Source: Halobacteriales archaeon YIM A00010
Lineage (GTDB): Archaea; Halobacteriota; Halobacteria; Halobacteriales; Haloarculaceae
Reading direction: 5' to 3'
Assembly (NCBI GenBank): GCA_025041175.1
Contig: JAKCFJ010000003.1
Span: 62,001-126,000, forward strand
DNA: 64,000 nt
Shown: positions 8,936-18,046 of the stretch, one piece after another
Numbering within the stretch: the stretch's first letter is position 1
Layout of the letters: the number at the start of each line of letters is the position of its first letter
Notes under the pieces: model-generated
What the model was told of the DNA's origin: nothing
The model's input: the letters and a program-made list of their open reading frames with translations, nothing else
The model's database searches: none
Translations under genes and position numbers: made by a program

Positions 8936-10825
8936 ATGGGTTCGACAGCGGAGTACGCGGTACACGCAGATCTGAACGTCTCCGTCGAGATGCGCGATGG
9001 ATCACAGTTGGCGACGGACATCTATCGACCCGCAGATCCGGAGACGCAGCAACCGATAGACGATCCGAAGCCGGCACTCCTCGACCGTACGCCCTACAAC
9101 AAACGAGGACGGATGGAGCGACACGGCGAGTGGTACGCCAAGCGGGGATACGTCGTCGCGATACAGGACTGTCGCGGTCGGTTCGAGAGCGACGGCGAAT
9201 TTTACATCTTCACCAATGAAGCCGAGGACGGATACGATACGGTCGAGTGGCTCGCCGATCAGCCGTGCTGCGACGGGCAGGTCGGGACCATCGGAACCTC
9301 CTACGGTGCCTGGGTGCAGTCAGCGCTCGCGACGCAGGATCCGCCGCACCTCGAGGCGATGTTCGTCAACCAGGGTGCCGCCAACGGTCGCGAGGCGACG
9401 TTCAGACACAACGGAGCGTTCGAACTCCGGTGGCTTTGCTGGGCACTGACGCTCGGCGGCGGGTTCGCAACGCGTGCGCTCGAAGATGAGGCGATCCAGC
9501 AACGACTCGCCAACGTCGATGTCCGGGAGGTTCTCGAGGACGGTCCAATCCAGCCGGGGCAGTCACCGCTCAGACACATTCCGAACTACGAAGAGTGGGT
9601 GTTCGACATTATGACCACGGGGAGTGCCGAGGACGAACTGTGGCAGTCCCCTGGGCTCAACTTCGAGGTGTACTACGACCGGAGCGCGGACGTTCCGACC
9701 GTGTATTCGGGCGCGTGGTACGATTCGTACACGAAGGCGACCTGCGACAACTTCGAAGCCCTTGCCGAGCGAAAGGACAGCGATCACTACCTCCTCATGG
9801 GGCCGTGGACCCACGGCTGGAACACGTATCCGCTTCCCTCGTGGAACAAGTCCTACTCCGGGGAGATCGAATTCGGCAAGCAGGCGCTTAGGGACTACCA
9901 ACAGACGCGGCTCGACTTCTTCGATCACTACCTCAAAGACGAGACGACGTGGTCCGATCAGCCGACTGTCGAGTACTTTCGGATGGGAACGGGAGACAGC
10001 ATGAGCGTCACGGACGGCCGCCTTTTCCACGGCGGGTCGTGGGAAAGCGCATCCGAGTGGCCCCTTCCGGACACTGACTTCACCACCTACTACGCCCACG
10101 AGAACGGAACCCTGCGCCAGGATCCCCCACCGAACGAGAACTCACACACGACGTACGAGTTCGATCCCCAGGATCCAGTCCCGACCCTCGGCGGAAACGC
10201 CTCGTCGTACATCACCTACGAACCTCGCGAGGAGAATCTGCTGGAGTATCCGCTTTCGGAGCGGAAGCTGATCGATATAACCGGCCGCGGCGGCTACGAC
10301 CAACGGACGAAAGAGGATACGCTCGCGGCCGACCGCGCGGATATCCCGCTCGAAGAACGAGACGACGTCCTCGTGTTCAGAACGCCGCCGCTGGAGGACC
10401 CGGTCTCTATCGCCGGTCCCATCTCGGTCACCGTCTACGGCGAAACCGACGCGCCGGACACGGATTTCACCGCAAAGCTCATCGACGAGCACCCACCGAG
10501 CCGGGATTTCGAGGACGGATTCGCGCTCAACCTCTCCGATTCGATCTGTCGCGGCCGGTACCGCGGCTACCGGGAAACGCCTGACTTCGTCGAACCTGGT
10601 GCTGTCTGCGAGTACGAGATGGAACCGTATCCCACCGCAAACGTGTTCGGCGCGGGGCATCGCATCCGTCTCGACATCTCTTCATCGAACTTCCCACGGT
10701 ACGACGTGAATCACAACACCGGCGGGCCGCTGTACGGGGATCGCGAGTACAACGTCGCTACGAACACCATCCACCACAGCGAGCAGTTCCCAACGCGGAT
10801 CGAACTGCCCATCCAGTCCCTGTAG
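8936..10825 (+). CDS. CocE/NonD family S15 hydrolase (X-Pro dipeptidyl-peptidase-like)
   Basis: A 629-aa serine hydrolase. The nucleophile motif GTSYGAW near the first quarter is the G-x-S-Y-G of CocE-type esterases and X-prolyl dipeptidyl-peptidases. GPWTHGW further on carries the catalytic His region. The C-terminal jelly-roll domain includes EDPVSIAGPISVTVYGE and RIRLDISSSNFPRYD. The start MGSTAEYAVHADLN is preferred because the upstream 27 codons are AT-rich and contain a promoter. Such enzymes cleave amide or ester bonds of peptides, cocaine-like esters or cyclic-imide products. No signal peptide is seen, so it is probably cytoplasmic. The substrate may belong to the neighbouring catabolic pathway. 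Confidence 0.88.
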   Translation: MGSTAEYAVHADLNVSVEMRDGSQLATDIYRPADPETQQPIDDPKPALLDRTPYNKRGRMERHGEWYAKRGYVVAIQDCRGRFESDGEFYIFTNEAEDGYDTVEWLADQPCCDGQVGTIGTSYGAWVQSALATQDPPHLEAMFVNQGAANGREATFRHNGAFELRWLCWALTLGGGFATRALEDEAIQQRLANVDVREVLEDGPIQPGQSPLRHIPNYEEWVFDIMTTGSAEDELWQSPGLNFEVYYDRSADVPTVYSGAWYDSYTKATCDNFEALAERKDSDHYLLMGPWTHGWNTYPLPSWNKSYSGEIEFGKQALRDYQQTRLDFFDHYLKDETTWSDQPTVEYFRMGTGDSMSVTDGRLFHGGSWESASEWPLPDTDFTTYYAHENGTLRQDPPPNENSHTTYEFDPQDPVPTLGGNASSYITYEPREENLLEYPLSERKLIDITGRGGYDQRTKEDTLAADRADIPLEERDDVLVFRTPPLEDPVSIAGPISVTVYGETDAPDTDFTAKLIDEHPPSRDFEDGFALNLSDSICRGRYRGYRETPDFVEPGAVCEYEMEPYPTANVFGAGHRIRLDISSSNFPRYDVNHNTGGPLYGDREYNVATNTIHHSEQFPTRIELPIQSL

Positions 10826-11023
10826 AGCGCGTCGTCCTCGGCCCCGATAGATATTTGTGATGGACAAAGCAATGGTGTAACGTACCACACAATCTGCGGC
10901 TTACTCACAACACGAGATAATGATCCAAACTGTACGGCAAACGAACCGGACGAACAGGCCATCCAAGAAACGGCGACGAAACACACCGATTGCTGGGCAT
11001 CGACCGCAGATCCGGACCGAGCC

Positions 11024-12130
11024 ATGATGGAGTTCGAAGGCGAATTCACGGTCGATGGCTCCCCGGAGGAGCTCTGGAGCTATTTCACGGATCCGAACAT
11101 TCTCCAAGACTGTGCTCCGGGGTGTGAGGAGGTGACCCTAGTGTCGCCATCGCACGTAACGTCGACGCTCTCAGTCGGTGTGGGGAGCATCAAACCGTCG
11201 TTCGACGTGAAGGGCATCGTGGCGGAGTACGACCGGCCCAACAGGTTAGAGCTGAGAGCGACCGGCGAGGCCAGCCGGAACTCCTTCGAAGCGACTGCCT
11301 CTCAGGAGCTGAAAGACAACGGTGACGGGACGACGTCGGTCAGATGGGCAGCCGACGCACGAGTGTCGGGCATCATCGCGAGCATGGGCGAGCGCGCGCT
11401 CGGCAGCGTGGCCGATCAGCTCGTAAACAACTTCTTCAACGATCTCGAGGAGCACGTGAACGCCGGGACGCCGGCCGAATCGCGGTTCGAAGCCGCCAGC
11501 CCCGAAGAGCTAGCAGAATGGGGGTACGAACCGGACGTGGAAGCGGACGCTGTCGCGGCCGACTCGGACAGCAGTCGAGGCAGTCCGGTAGGCGAACTGA
11601 TGGAAAGCAGTACCGGGACAAGTGACGGCGAAGTCGATAGCGAATCAGTGAACTCCGGAGGAACAACGCTCTATACCGCACTGGGCGGCATTCTTGGCGT
11701 CACTTGCAAACTACTGTGGGATCGGTATCACGACACCACCGGCGGTGAAAGAAGGGACGGGACGAGAGAAGAGACCGGCGCGTCGTCGTTCTCCATCACC
11801 GTCTCTATCGACCGGGACGCCGTTGGGAGCGAACAATCGACTACGCCGCAAGCGGTTCCCGAGGAACGTGGCGGGGCGGCGTTTCTCCTTTGGGGCGTCG
11901 TCATCGGCGTCGTCGGGAAACTACTGTGGGATGGGTGGCTGACTGCCAGCGACAAGAAGGGTGGGGTTCAGGAAGTCCCCAACGGGCAGAAAACGGTCGA
12001 CGGGCAGGATGACAGTGACGAGCAAGGAAGGACCGAGGAATCCGACGAGGGGGCGACCGACGAAGAGGAAAAAGGGGTCGTCGGGGACGACTCCGCAGAC
12101 GACCCCCTGGACAGACTGTCGAGTAGATAG
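11024..12130 (+). CDS. CoxG-like SRPBCC protein with duplicated C-terminal anchor
   Basis: A 368-aa protein. Residues 1-150 are a CoxG/SRPBCC domain (FTVDGSPEELWSYFTDPNIL and SVGVGSIKPSFDVKG). In CO dehydrogenase systems CoxG binds the enzyme and tethers it to the membrane. A long acidic region follows, with two hydrophobic helices at about 215-235 and 284-305, each ending KLLWD before R/G and Y/W. The codons for these ends share an identical 15-base run (11708-11722 and 11918-11932), pointing to an internal duplication. It is convergent with the L-S-M operon, consistent with serving that enzyme. Confidence 0.85.
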   Translation: MMEFEGEFTVDGSPEELWSYFTDPNILQDCAPGCEEVTLVSPSHVTSTLSVGVGSIKPSFDVKGIVAEYDRPNRLELRATGEASRNSFEATASQELKDNGDGTTSVRWAADARVSGIIASMGERALGSVADQLVNNFFNDLEEHVNAGTPAESRFEAASPEELAEWGYEPDVEADAVAADSDSSRGSPVGELMESSTGTSDGEVDSESVNSGGTTLYTALGGILGVTCKLLWDRYHDTTGGERRDGTREETGASSFSITVSIDRDAVGSEQSTTPQAVPEERGGAAFLLWGVVIGVVGKLLWDGWLTASDKKGGVQEVPNGQKTVDGQDDSDEQGRTEESDEGATDEEEKGVVGDDSADDPLDRLSSR

Positions 12131-12202
12131 CCTGCTACCCACAGGATACTCACAGTCACACGGCATTTTCGGCGGGCGACTCGATGGAACGGGTGCTGGA
12201 AG

Positions 12203-14656
12203 TTACTCGTCTCGGACGTAGTCCCTGATCCGGTTCGGGGTCGCGGGTATCCGGTCGACCACGACGTCCATCGGTTCGAGAGCGCGATTGATCGCCGTGG
12301 CGATGCTGGCAGGGCCGTCTATCATCCCTCCTTCGCCGGTTCCCTTGGCTCCGGTCTCGGTGAACGGAGAGGGCGTCTCGGAGTGTTCGATCTGCATCTC
12401 CGGGATGTTCTTCGTCGACGGGAGTAGATAATCGAAGAGTGTGACGGCCTGTGGCTGGCCCGACTCGTCGTACGGGAACTCCTCGAGGAGGGCGGCACCG
12501 ATACCCTGCGCGAGCCCGCCCTGGGCTTGTCCCTCGACGATAGTGGGGTTGAGCTGCGTCCCGCAATCGCGCAGCGAATAGAGCTTCAGGATCTCGACTT
12601 CCCCCGTCTCGATGTCGACTTCCACGATGGGAGCGTTGGCTGCGAACGCTGCGGTGGGATAGACCGGATACTTCCGGACGAACGCCTCGTCGAACGCCGC
12701 TACGTCCGTCGCCGGATGCTGGTAGTTGTAAGAAGCCTGCGCCAGGCGATCGCCGAAATTGGCGTCGATTTCCGCCAGTTCGGAGCGCGTGAGCCGATCG
12801 TTCCCGTCGATCATCTCGACAGCGCCATCCTGGTAGGCGACTGCGCTCGTTTCGACATTCCAGTGGTCGGCTGCGAGCAGTTCGAGGTTGTCGGCGAGCG
12901 TTTCGCCCAGTCCCTGCGCCGCACCAGACAGCATGACGGCCATTCGGGACGCTGCGCTGCCGTATTCGGTGGGGGCTTCGACGCTGTCGAGATACTCGAC
13001 CTCGATTTCGCTCGGGAGAATACCGAGTTCGTCGGCGAGCAGCTGTTTGGCGATCGTCTGGTGGCCCTGTCCGGACGAGTCAGTTGCGAGGTAGACGGTA
13101 ACAGTTCCGTCATCACCGACCTCGCAACGGAGGTGTTCGGGCAGTTCGTCGACGTCGGCCCGGTCGCGGTCGTCGAGTGCGTCACGGTCCGATCGCTGGC
13201 GGTCGGTCCAGTCGGCACCGCTAACACCGGGTTCGATGTGGACGGTGTAGCTCACGCCGCGGTACTTGCCGTTCTCACGCCGTTGCTCGACTATCTCCGG
13301 ATCGAGAAGCCCGCCCTCCGTGCGCTCCTCTTCGACCAGCTCCTTGATTCGCGCTTGAGCCTCGGGGAAATCCCCCGAATCGTAGATGTTCTTCGAGGGG
13401 AGCTTGTACGGCATCTGCTCGGGCTGGATGAGGTTCCCCCATCGGAAGTCGTACGGGTCCATAGACAGGTCGTACGCAGCCTCGTCGACGACTGATTCGA
13501 GCGCGTACAGATGGGGATCGACGCCAAACCCGCGGTACGCCGTCTGTGACGTTTTGTTCGTGAGAACGAGCTCGTAACTGTACCGAACCGCATCAACATC
13601 GTACGCGTTGGTGAGGACGGACAGCGGTTTGAGTACCTGATTGACGGGGTAGCGGGGGTACGCTCCGTAGTCGTCGACGAAATTGATGTCGAGCCCGCGG
13701 ATCGTTCCGTCGTCGTCGTAGGCGATTCGCACGAGATACTCGCGGTCCGAGGAGTGCATATCCCCACCCTGAAGGTTCTCGATGCGGTCTTCGACGTACT
13801 TCACCGGCTGCCCATCGAGCTGGTGACTCGCCATCGCCGCGAGGGCACAGTAGCGGTGGAGAGCGATTTTCGTTCCGAAGCTTCCGCCAACGTCGGGTGG
13901 CACGTTCAGCGCGACATCGTCGGCATCGTATCCGAGTGTCTCGTAGACCGTATCGTCGACGAGCGTGTGGAGCTGGATGTTACAGTCGATGTCGAACGTG
14001 TCCGTCTCGGCGTCGTAGCTGGCGACAACGCCGGCAGTTTCGAGCGGAACGCCGGAAATCCGTCCCCACGAGTACTGGTTCTCGATCACGTTGTCCGCCT
14101 CGTCGAAGGCGTCGCTGACGTCACCGAAGACGAACTCATCGTCGTCTGGAACGTTCGTTCCGAGCTCTTCGTGTAACACGGTATCGTCCGTACGGGCGAC
14201 GAGCGGATCGGAAACCGCCTCTAATGTGTCGTATTCGACGTCGATCAGATCGATGAGATCTTCGACGACGTAGCGGTCCGAGGCGACGACGAGCGCGACC
14301 GGCTCGCCGACGAAATGGACCCGATCCTTCGCCAGCGACCATTCCGAAATTCCGGGGAGACCGCAGGGCATCGGGTTGTAGTGCTCAGCGATGTCTTCGC
14401 CGGTCAACACCAGGTCGCAGTCGGGGTGTTCCTCCGCAGCGACGGCGTCTACCTCCACGATTTCGGCGTGGGCGTGCGTCGTCCGGAGAAGGCCCATCTC
14501 GAGACAGTCCTCCGGAGTGATGTCGTGGATGTACTCGGCACGTCCGGTGAGGATGCGGTGGTCCTCCACGCGGTCGAGTCCTTTGCCAGTGAACGTCTCC
14601 TCGTTCGTCTCTTCGTCGATCTCTGTATCGACGGGAGAGGCTTTGGATCCGGACAT
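12203..14656 (-). CDS. Molybdenum hydroxylase large subunit (xanthine dehydrogenase/CoxL family)
   Basis: An 817-aa molybdopterin-cytosine-dinucleotide-type hydroxylase subunit. The first part is the a/b hammerhead domain (GRAEYIHDI to about 160). The Mo-binding domains contain PPDVGGSFGTK, and the C-terminus has the catalytic Glu E775 in GTGEGG. The active-site loop is AYRGFG (373-378), not the AYxCSFR loop of form I CO dehydrogenase, so CO oxidation is unlikely. The substrate is more likely an N-heterocycle or aldehyde. Its start overlaps the small-subunit stop by one base (TGATG), so translation is probably coupled in the order M-S-L. Confidence 0.9.
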   Translation of the reverse strand: MSGSKASPVDTEIDEETNEETFTGKGLDRVEDHRILTGRAEYIHDITPEDCLEMGLLRTTHAHAEIVEVDAVAAEEHPDCDLVLTGEDIAEHYNPMPCGLPGISEWSLAKDRVHFVGEPVALVVASDRYVVEDLIDLIDVEYDTLEAVSDPLVARTDDTVLHEELGTNVPDDDEFVFGDVSDAFDEADNVIENQYSWGRISGVPLETAGVVASYDAETDTFDIDCNIQLHTLVDDTVYETLGYDADDVALNVPPDVGGSFGTKIALHRYCALAAMASHQLDGQPVKYVEDRIENLQGGDMHSSDREYLVRIAYDDDGTIRGLDINFVDDYGAYPRYPVNQVLKPLSVLTNAYDVDAVRYSYELVLTNKTSQTAYRGFGVDPHLYALESVVDEAAYDLSMDPYDFRWGNLIQPEQMPYKLPSKNIYDSGDFPEAQARIKELVEEERTEGGLLDPEIVEQRRENGKYRGVSYTVHIEPGVSGADWTDRQRSDRDALDDRDRADVDELPEHLRCEVGDDGTVTVYLATDSSGQGHQTIAKQLLADELGILPSEIEVEYLDSVEAPTEYGSAASRMAVMLSGAAQGLGETLADNLELLAADHWNVETSAVAYQDGAVEMIDGNDRLTRSELAEIDANFGDRLAQASYNYQHPATDVAAFDEAFVRKYPVYPTAAFAANAPIVEVDIETGEVEILKLYSLRDCGTQLNPTIVEGQAQGGLAQGIGAALLEEFPYDESGQPQAVTLFDYLLPSTKNIPEMQIEHSETPSPFTETGAKGTGEGGMIDGPASIATAINRALEPMDVVVDRIPATPNRIRDYVRDE

Positions 14657-15177
14657 CAGTCGTTCTCCATCTTCTCCGCCGCCGTCTCGACGGCTTCATA
14701 GATGTTCTGGTAGCCCGTACACCGACAGATGTTGGACGAAAGTTGTTCCGTTATCTCCTCGCGCGAAGGATCCGGGTTGTCCTGGAGGAGCGCGCGTGTC
14801 GACATGATGAATCCGCTCGTACAAAATCCACACTGGAGCGCGTGCTCCTCGTGGAACGCTTCCTGCACCGGATCGAGGCTGCCGTCATCGCTTAATCCCT
14901 CGACAGTCTCGATTTCGCTCCCGTCGGTCTGGACGGCGTACATCATGCAGCTTTTGACGAGGTCGCCATCAACGCTGATCGTACAGGCCCCGCAGACGCC
15001 GTGCTCGCAACCGATCCGGACACTGTTGAGGTCGACGTCGTTTCGAAGGAAATCCGAGAGCTTCAGTCTCGGCTCAATGTCGGCAGTCACCTCCTCGTCG
15101 TTCACCGCGAGTGAAACTTCCTGTGTCGGACGGTCTCTATTCGCGTCCGAGTTGTTAATACTCATACTGATATACAT
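14656..15177 (-). CDS. Molybdenum hydroxylase small subunit, two [2Fe-2S] clusters
   Basis: A 173-aa iron-sulfur subunit of the xanthine dehydrogenase/CoxS type. The plant-ferredoxin-like cluster is bound by C57, C62, C65 and C77 (GCEHGVCGAC and later C77). The helical-domain cluster uses C116, C119, C151 and C153 (QCGFC and CRCTGYQNI). It passes electrons from the Mo site to FAD. The fourth Met (MSINNSD) is a possible alternative start. It lies between the FAD subunit, 105 bp upstream, and the Mo subunit, with which it overlaps by one base. Confidence 0.92.
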   Translation of the reverse strand: MYISMSINNSDANRDRPTQEVSLAVNDEEVTADIEPRLKLSDFLRNDVDLNSVRIGCEHGVCGACTISVDGDLVKSCMMYAVQTDGSEIETVEGLSDDGSLDPVQEAFHEEHALQCGFCTSGFIMSTRALLQDNPDPSREEITEQLSSNICRCTGYQNIYEAVETAAEKMEND

Positions 15178-15282
15178 GGGATGGTTGGAGACCTTATTAA
15201 ATGTGTTCCCGGGCGTGGCGACGGGAGACCGACTTCGGGACGTGAGGAAGGAGGCGATCGTGGAGACGGCTCGTCGTGGAGC

Positions 15283-16170
15283 TTATGTGTTCGCACGAGA
15301 GTTGGCCGTATTGAGGGCGCGTTTCGTGTACTCTCGGGCCAGTTCGCGTTTGTACCGCTCGTCGGCGTGCATCTCGTCTTGTGGCTCGACGTTTTCGTAG
15401 GCCATTTCACCGACTGTATCGAGCGCTGCCTCGGTAAATGGTTCTCCCTCGAGTTCGTCTTCGATGGCTTCGATGCGGATCGGGACGTCAGCGGCGTTTG
15501 CCAGACCGATCCGGACATCCTCGACTGTTGGGGCGTCCGCCGTGGGATCGTCGACGCGAATGGAACTTGCCACACTCAGGGTCGGCCAGGTCTGTGCTGC
15601 TCGCTTCTGTCCCAGAAACGCCATGCCTGTTCGGGAGATTGGGAATGCGTCGCGGGAGAAGCGGATGTCCGTTATCAGTTCGTCCTCCTCGAGATCGGTG
15701 AGCATGTACGCGATGAAATACTCCTCGGCGCCGATGGTGCGACGCCCGTCGCTCGACGCGATTTCTACTTCGCCATCGAGCGCGACCGCCACACAGGGAT
15801 AGTTACCGGCTGGATCCGCCTCACCGATGCTCCCGCCGATCGTACCGCGGTTCCGGACGACCGGTCCCGCTATCTGTTCGGCTGCCTCCGGCAGAATCGG
15901 GAACGCTTCGCGGAGAATCTCGGACGTTTCGAGGTCACAGTGCCGAGAAAGTGCCCCGATCTCGACTGCATCCCCGTCCGAATCGATGTACTGCAGCTCG
16001 TCGAGTCCGTTGATGTCGATGATATGGTCGGGAGTCGCCAGTCGGTTCGACATGATGATGCTAAGAGATTGGTTCCCTGCCATGAGCTCTGCATCCGATA
16101 GGTCTGCGAGCAGGTCGACCGCCTCTTCGACCGTCGACGGACGGTGATACTCGAACGGTGACGGTTTCAT
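15283..16170 (-). CDS. Molybdenum hydroxylase FAD subunit (CoxM type)
   Basis: A ~295-aa FAD-binding subunit of the molybdenum hydroxylase family (PF00941 plus CO-dehydrogenase flavoprotein C-terminal domain). The N-terminal FAD domain begins MKPSPFEYHRPSTVEEAVDL, and AGNQSL and GTIGGSIGEADPAGNYP are the expected flavin-binding loops. The start is set at that Met (16170), because the 12 in-frame residues before it are basic and not family-like. It is the first gene of the M-S-L operon and accepts electrons from the iron-sulfur subunit. Confidence 0.9.
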   Translation of the reverse strand: MKPSPFEYHRPSTVEEAVDLLADLSDAELMAGNQSLSIIMSNRLATPDHIIDINGLDELQYIDSDGDAVEIGALSRHCDLETSEILREAFPILPEAAEQIAGPVVRNRGTIGGSIGEADPAGNYPCVAVALDGEVEIASSDGRRTIGAEEYFIAYMLTDLEEDELITDIRFSRDAFPISRTGMAFLGQKRAAQTWPTLSVASSIRVDDPTADAPTVEDVRIGLANAADVPIRIEAIEDELEGEPFTEAALDTVGEMAYENVEPQDEMHADERYKRELAREYTKRALNTANSRANT

Positions 16171-16389
16171 TACTGTCCGGGACCTCCTGTTGGCTGGTCG
16201 GAGCACGCGTCCGTTGAATACCTTACTGTCATCGAATGTTACCTCGCTTCATTTGCGACTTCGAATACTGGGAGAGGATCGTGTTAAACCTTACCGTTTA
16301 TACAGCGAGGGGTGTCAAGGTTAGGGTACAGCACAGCGATCCTCGACTGTACTAGTCGAATCTTTGTCGTTTTCAGTCATCATCACACG

Positions 16390-16602
16390 ATGGTGGTAAC
16401 CGAGCTGATAATTCGTCCGCCGTGAGCCCCGCAGGGGATCGCAGCGGCGCGCGAGCAGGGGAAATGGCACGGGCGTCCACCGCTCGGATTCGACGTTGGT
16501 TCGGAGGGCTATCTCACACCAAACGAGGACTACGAGACAGCGCTCATCATCCTTGATGAACTCGACAAAGGCGCAAGTAAACGAGGACTTGCAACGGTGT
16601 GA
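16390..16602 (+). pseudogene. Serine recombinase C-terminal fragment
   Basis: Reading from 16390 gives MVVTELIIRPP, an in-frame stop, then GIAAAREQGKWHGRPPLGFD, VGSEGYLTPN and ELDKGASKRGLATV ending at a stop. The segment GKWxGRPPxGF is typical of the linker after the catalytic domain of haloarchaeal serine resolvases. The catalytic domain is absent, so this is a relic. The remaining spacer from 16171 to 16389 shows nothing else. Confidence 0.6.
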
Positions 16603-16640
16603 ATGTAGACACTCGTCGGAACGATTAGCCCGTAGCTTAG

Positions 16641-17009
16641 CTACTGTGATCGTTCGGCGATCGTCGTCTCATCGCGGTGATTTGCAGCCTGTTCGATGGT
16701 TTCTGTTTCGAGGAGATCGTCCAGACAACGTTCGAATTCGGCTTGATCAATCTCACCTCGGGCGTACCGCTGCCGAAGAAGGGTCAATGCTTCTTCGTCT
16801 GTGTCTGTCGAACTACGATCTTGGGAAAGAAAGGAATCAATCGATTGGTTGATATCATCAGCACCTATTGTGAGATATACGAATCCGAGGAGACAGATGA
16901 TGAGTGGACCGATAGCAAGTAGATTCCCGGTAGCAAACAGTCCGATGGCAAAGAAAGCAGCAACCATCGAAATCGCTAAAATCGCGTTGTCGACATTCTC
17001 GGCGGCCAT
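16641..17009 (-). CDS. SHOCT domain membrane protein
   Basis: A 122-aa protein with two hydrophobic helices (AILAISMVAAFFAIGLFATG and LLAIGPLIICLLGFVYLTIG, about residues 9-50) and a C-terminal SHOCT motif, ALTLLRQRYARGEIDQAEFE then RCLDDLL. SHOCT modules are short helical elements thought to promote oligomerisation; the cellular role is unknown. Such two-helix SHOCT proteins are common in haloarchaea. It stands alone between relics. Confidence 0.8.
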   Translation of the reverse strand: MAAENVDNAILAISMVAAFFAIGLFATGNLLAIGPLIICLLGFVYLTIGADDINQSIDSFLSQDRSSTDTDEEALTLLRQRYARGEIDQAEFERCLDDLLETETIEQAANHRDETTIAERSQ

Positions 17010-17287
17010 TTTCGAATAATTGTTGTAGAGTCACTTGAATTGATCGATGGGACCACTGCTAGCATTCTGGGAAAATTCAATGACGCCTCGGTGGCATCAA
17101 TCTGGGCGAAGGCTGTCAGCAGTCCCTCCTCTGCCGACAGAAGAGAACGGGCAACGGTGATTCGTGGTGCATGTGTATTAGAAGTCGGCCAGGTAGATTC
17201 GTTATGCACAGCTACTCGTGAAACATAGACTGTCGAGAGAGATTTCAAGAACAACTGTGCGTTAGAAGTCTATCTAGCCGGCTTCTG

Positions 17288-18043
17288 TTACGTGGGGGAA
17301 CCGTGCCACTGACAGATGTACTCCGCGTAGAAGTCCTGTTCGTATGTTGATTCAAGAATCTCGAAGCCGACCTGTTCGAGCATTGGTTCGAGAAGAAACC
17401 CGTATGTACTGTATTCCTCTCGAAAATGTACGTACAATTCTTCATCGGCGAATATCGTAGATTGCTTCTTCTCGTCAAGCCATGATTCGATATTTTTATG
17501 ACTGTTCTGGAGATCGAACGAGAAGACGAAATCGCGTAATCGAAATATTCCACCCTCCTCGAGCGTTTCTCCGATATTTTTGAGTGCTTCGATTTTCCAG
17601 AAGTCAGGGAGATGATGGAGTGCGTCCTTCGAGAAGACGAATGAGACAGGATCACCCTGATGGTCATAGCTCAAAAACCCATCGTGGATGGTCTCTATGT
17701 TTTGAATGCCACGCTTTTCGATTTTCTCGTCAACCACATCAATCATGGTTTCTGAGACGTCAACCGCCACCACGCGATCACAGTGTTCCGCGACAGCGAG
17801 CGGAAACACACCTGTTCCAGTACCGAAATCGACGACCGTATTTCCCTCTGAGAGACCGAACTCCAGCAGGATATCGATCTCTGAGGATGGATCGAATGGC
17901 ATCTTCTCGTCAAATCGAGCAACCTCTTCAGCGTCGAAGTGTTCCTCACCCGCATGTCGTTTTTCGTTTATCATCCACTCAGAAACCATATCTATCCCAC
18001 TATTTCCAACCGATAATAATCTATCGACGGGTTCGTAGGGCAT
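17288..18043 (-). CDS. Class I SAM-dependent methyltransferase
   Basis: A 251-aa methyltransferase with the Rossmann glycine motif VVDFGTGTGVFPLA (motif I), the acidic residue of motif II in VVAVDVS, and SKDALHHLPD as the post-motif. It transfers a methyl group from S-adenosylmethionine; the acceptor cannot be predicted. The N-terminal MINEKRHAGEEHFDAEEVAR with FDEKMPFDP resembles UbiE-like enzymes acting on small molecules. Its start codon abuts the end of an IS6 relic (3 bp), so the native promoter region may have been replaced or disrupted. Codon use is more AT-rich than in neighbouring catabolic genes. Confidence 0.85.
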   Translation of the reverse strand: MPYEPVDRLLSVGNSGIDMVSEWMINEKRHAGEEHFDAEEVARFDEKMPFDPSSEIDILLEFGLSEGNTVVDFGTGTGVFPLAVAEHCDRVVAVDVSETMIDVVDEKIEKRGIQNIETIHDGFLSYDHQGDPVSFVFSKDALHHLPDFWKIEALKNIGETLEEGGIFRLRDFVFSFDLQNSHKNIESWLDEKKQSTIFADEELYVHFREEYSTYGFLLEPMLEQVGFEILESTYEQDFYAEYICQWHGSPT

Positions 18044-18046
18044 TGT

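Noticed and set aside
12203-16170. Naming the operon coxMSL (CO dehydrogenase)
   Set aside because: The active-site loop is AYRGFG, not the form I motif, so only the wider molybdenum hydroxylase family is claimed.
16620-16660. Possible tRNA (AGCCCGTAGCTTAGCTA)
   Set aside because: The surrounding bases cannot form acceptor, anticodon and T arms.
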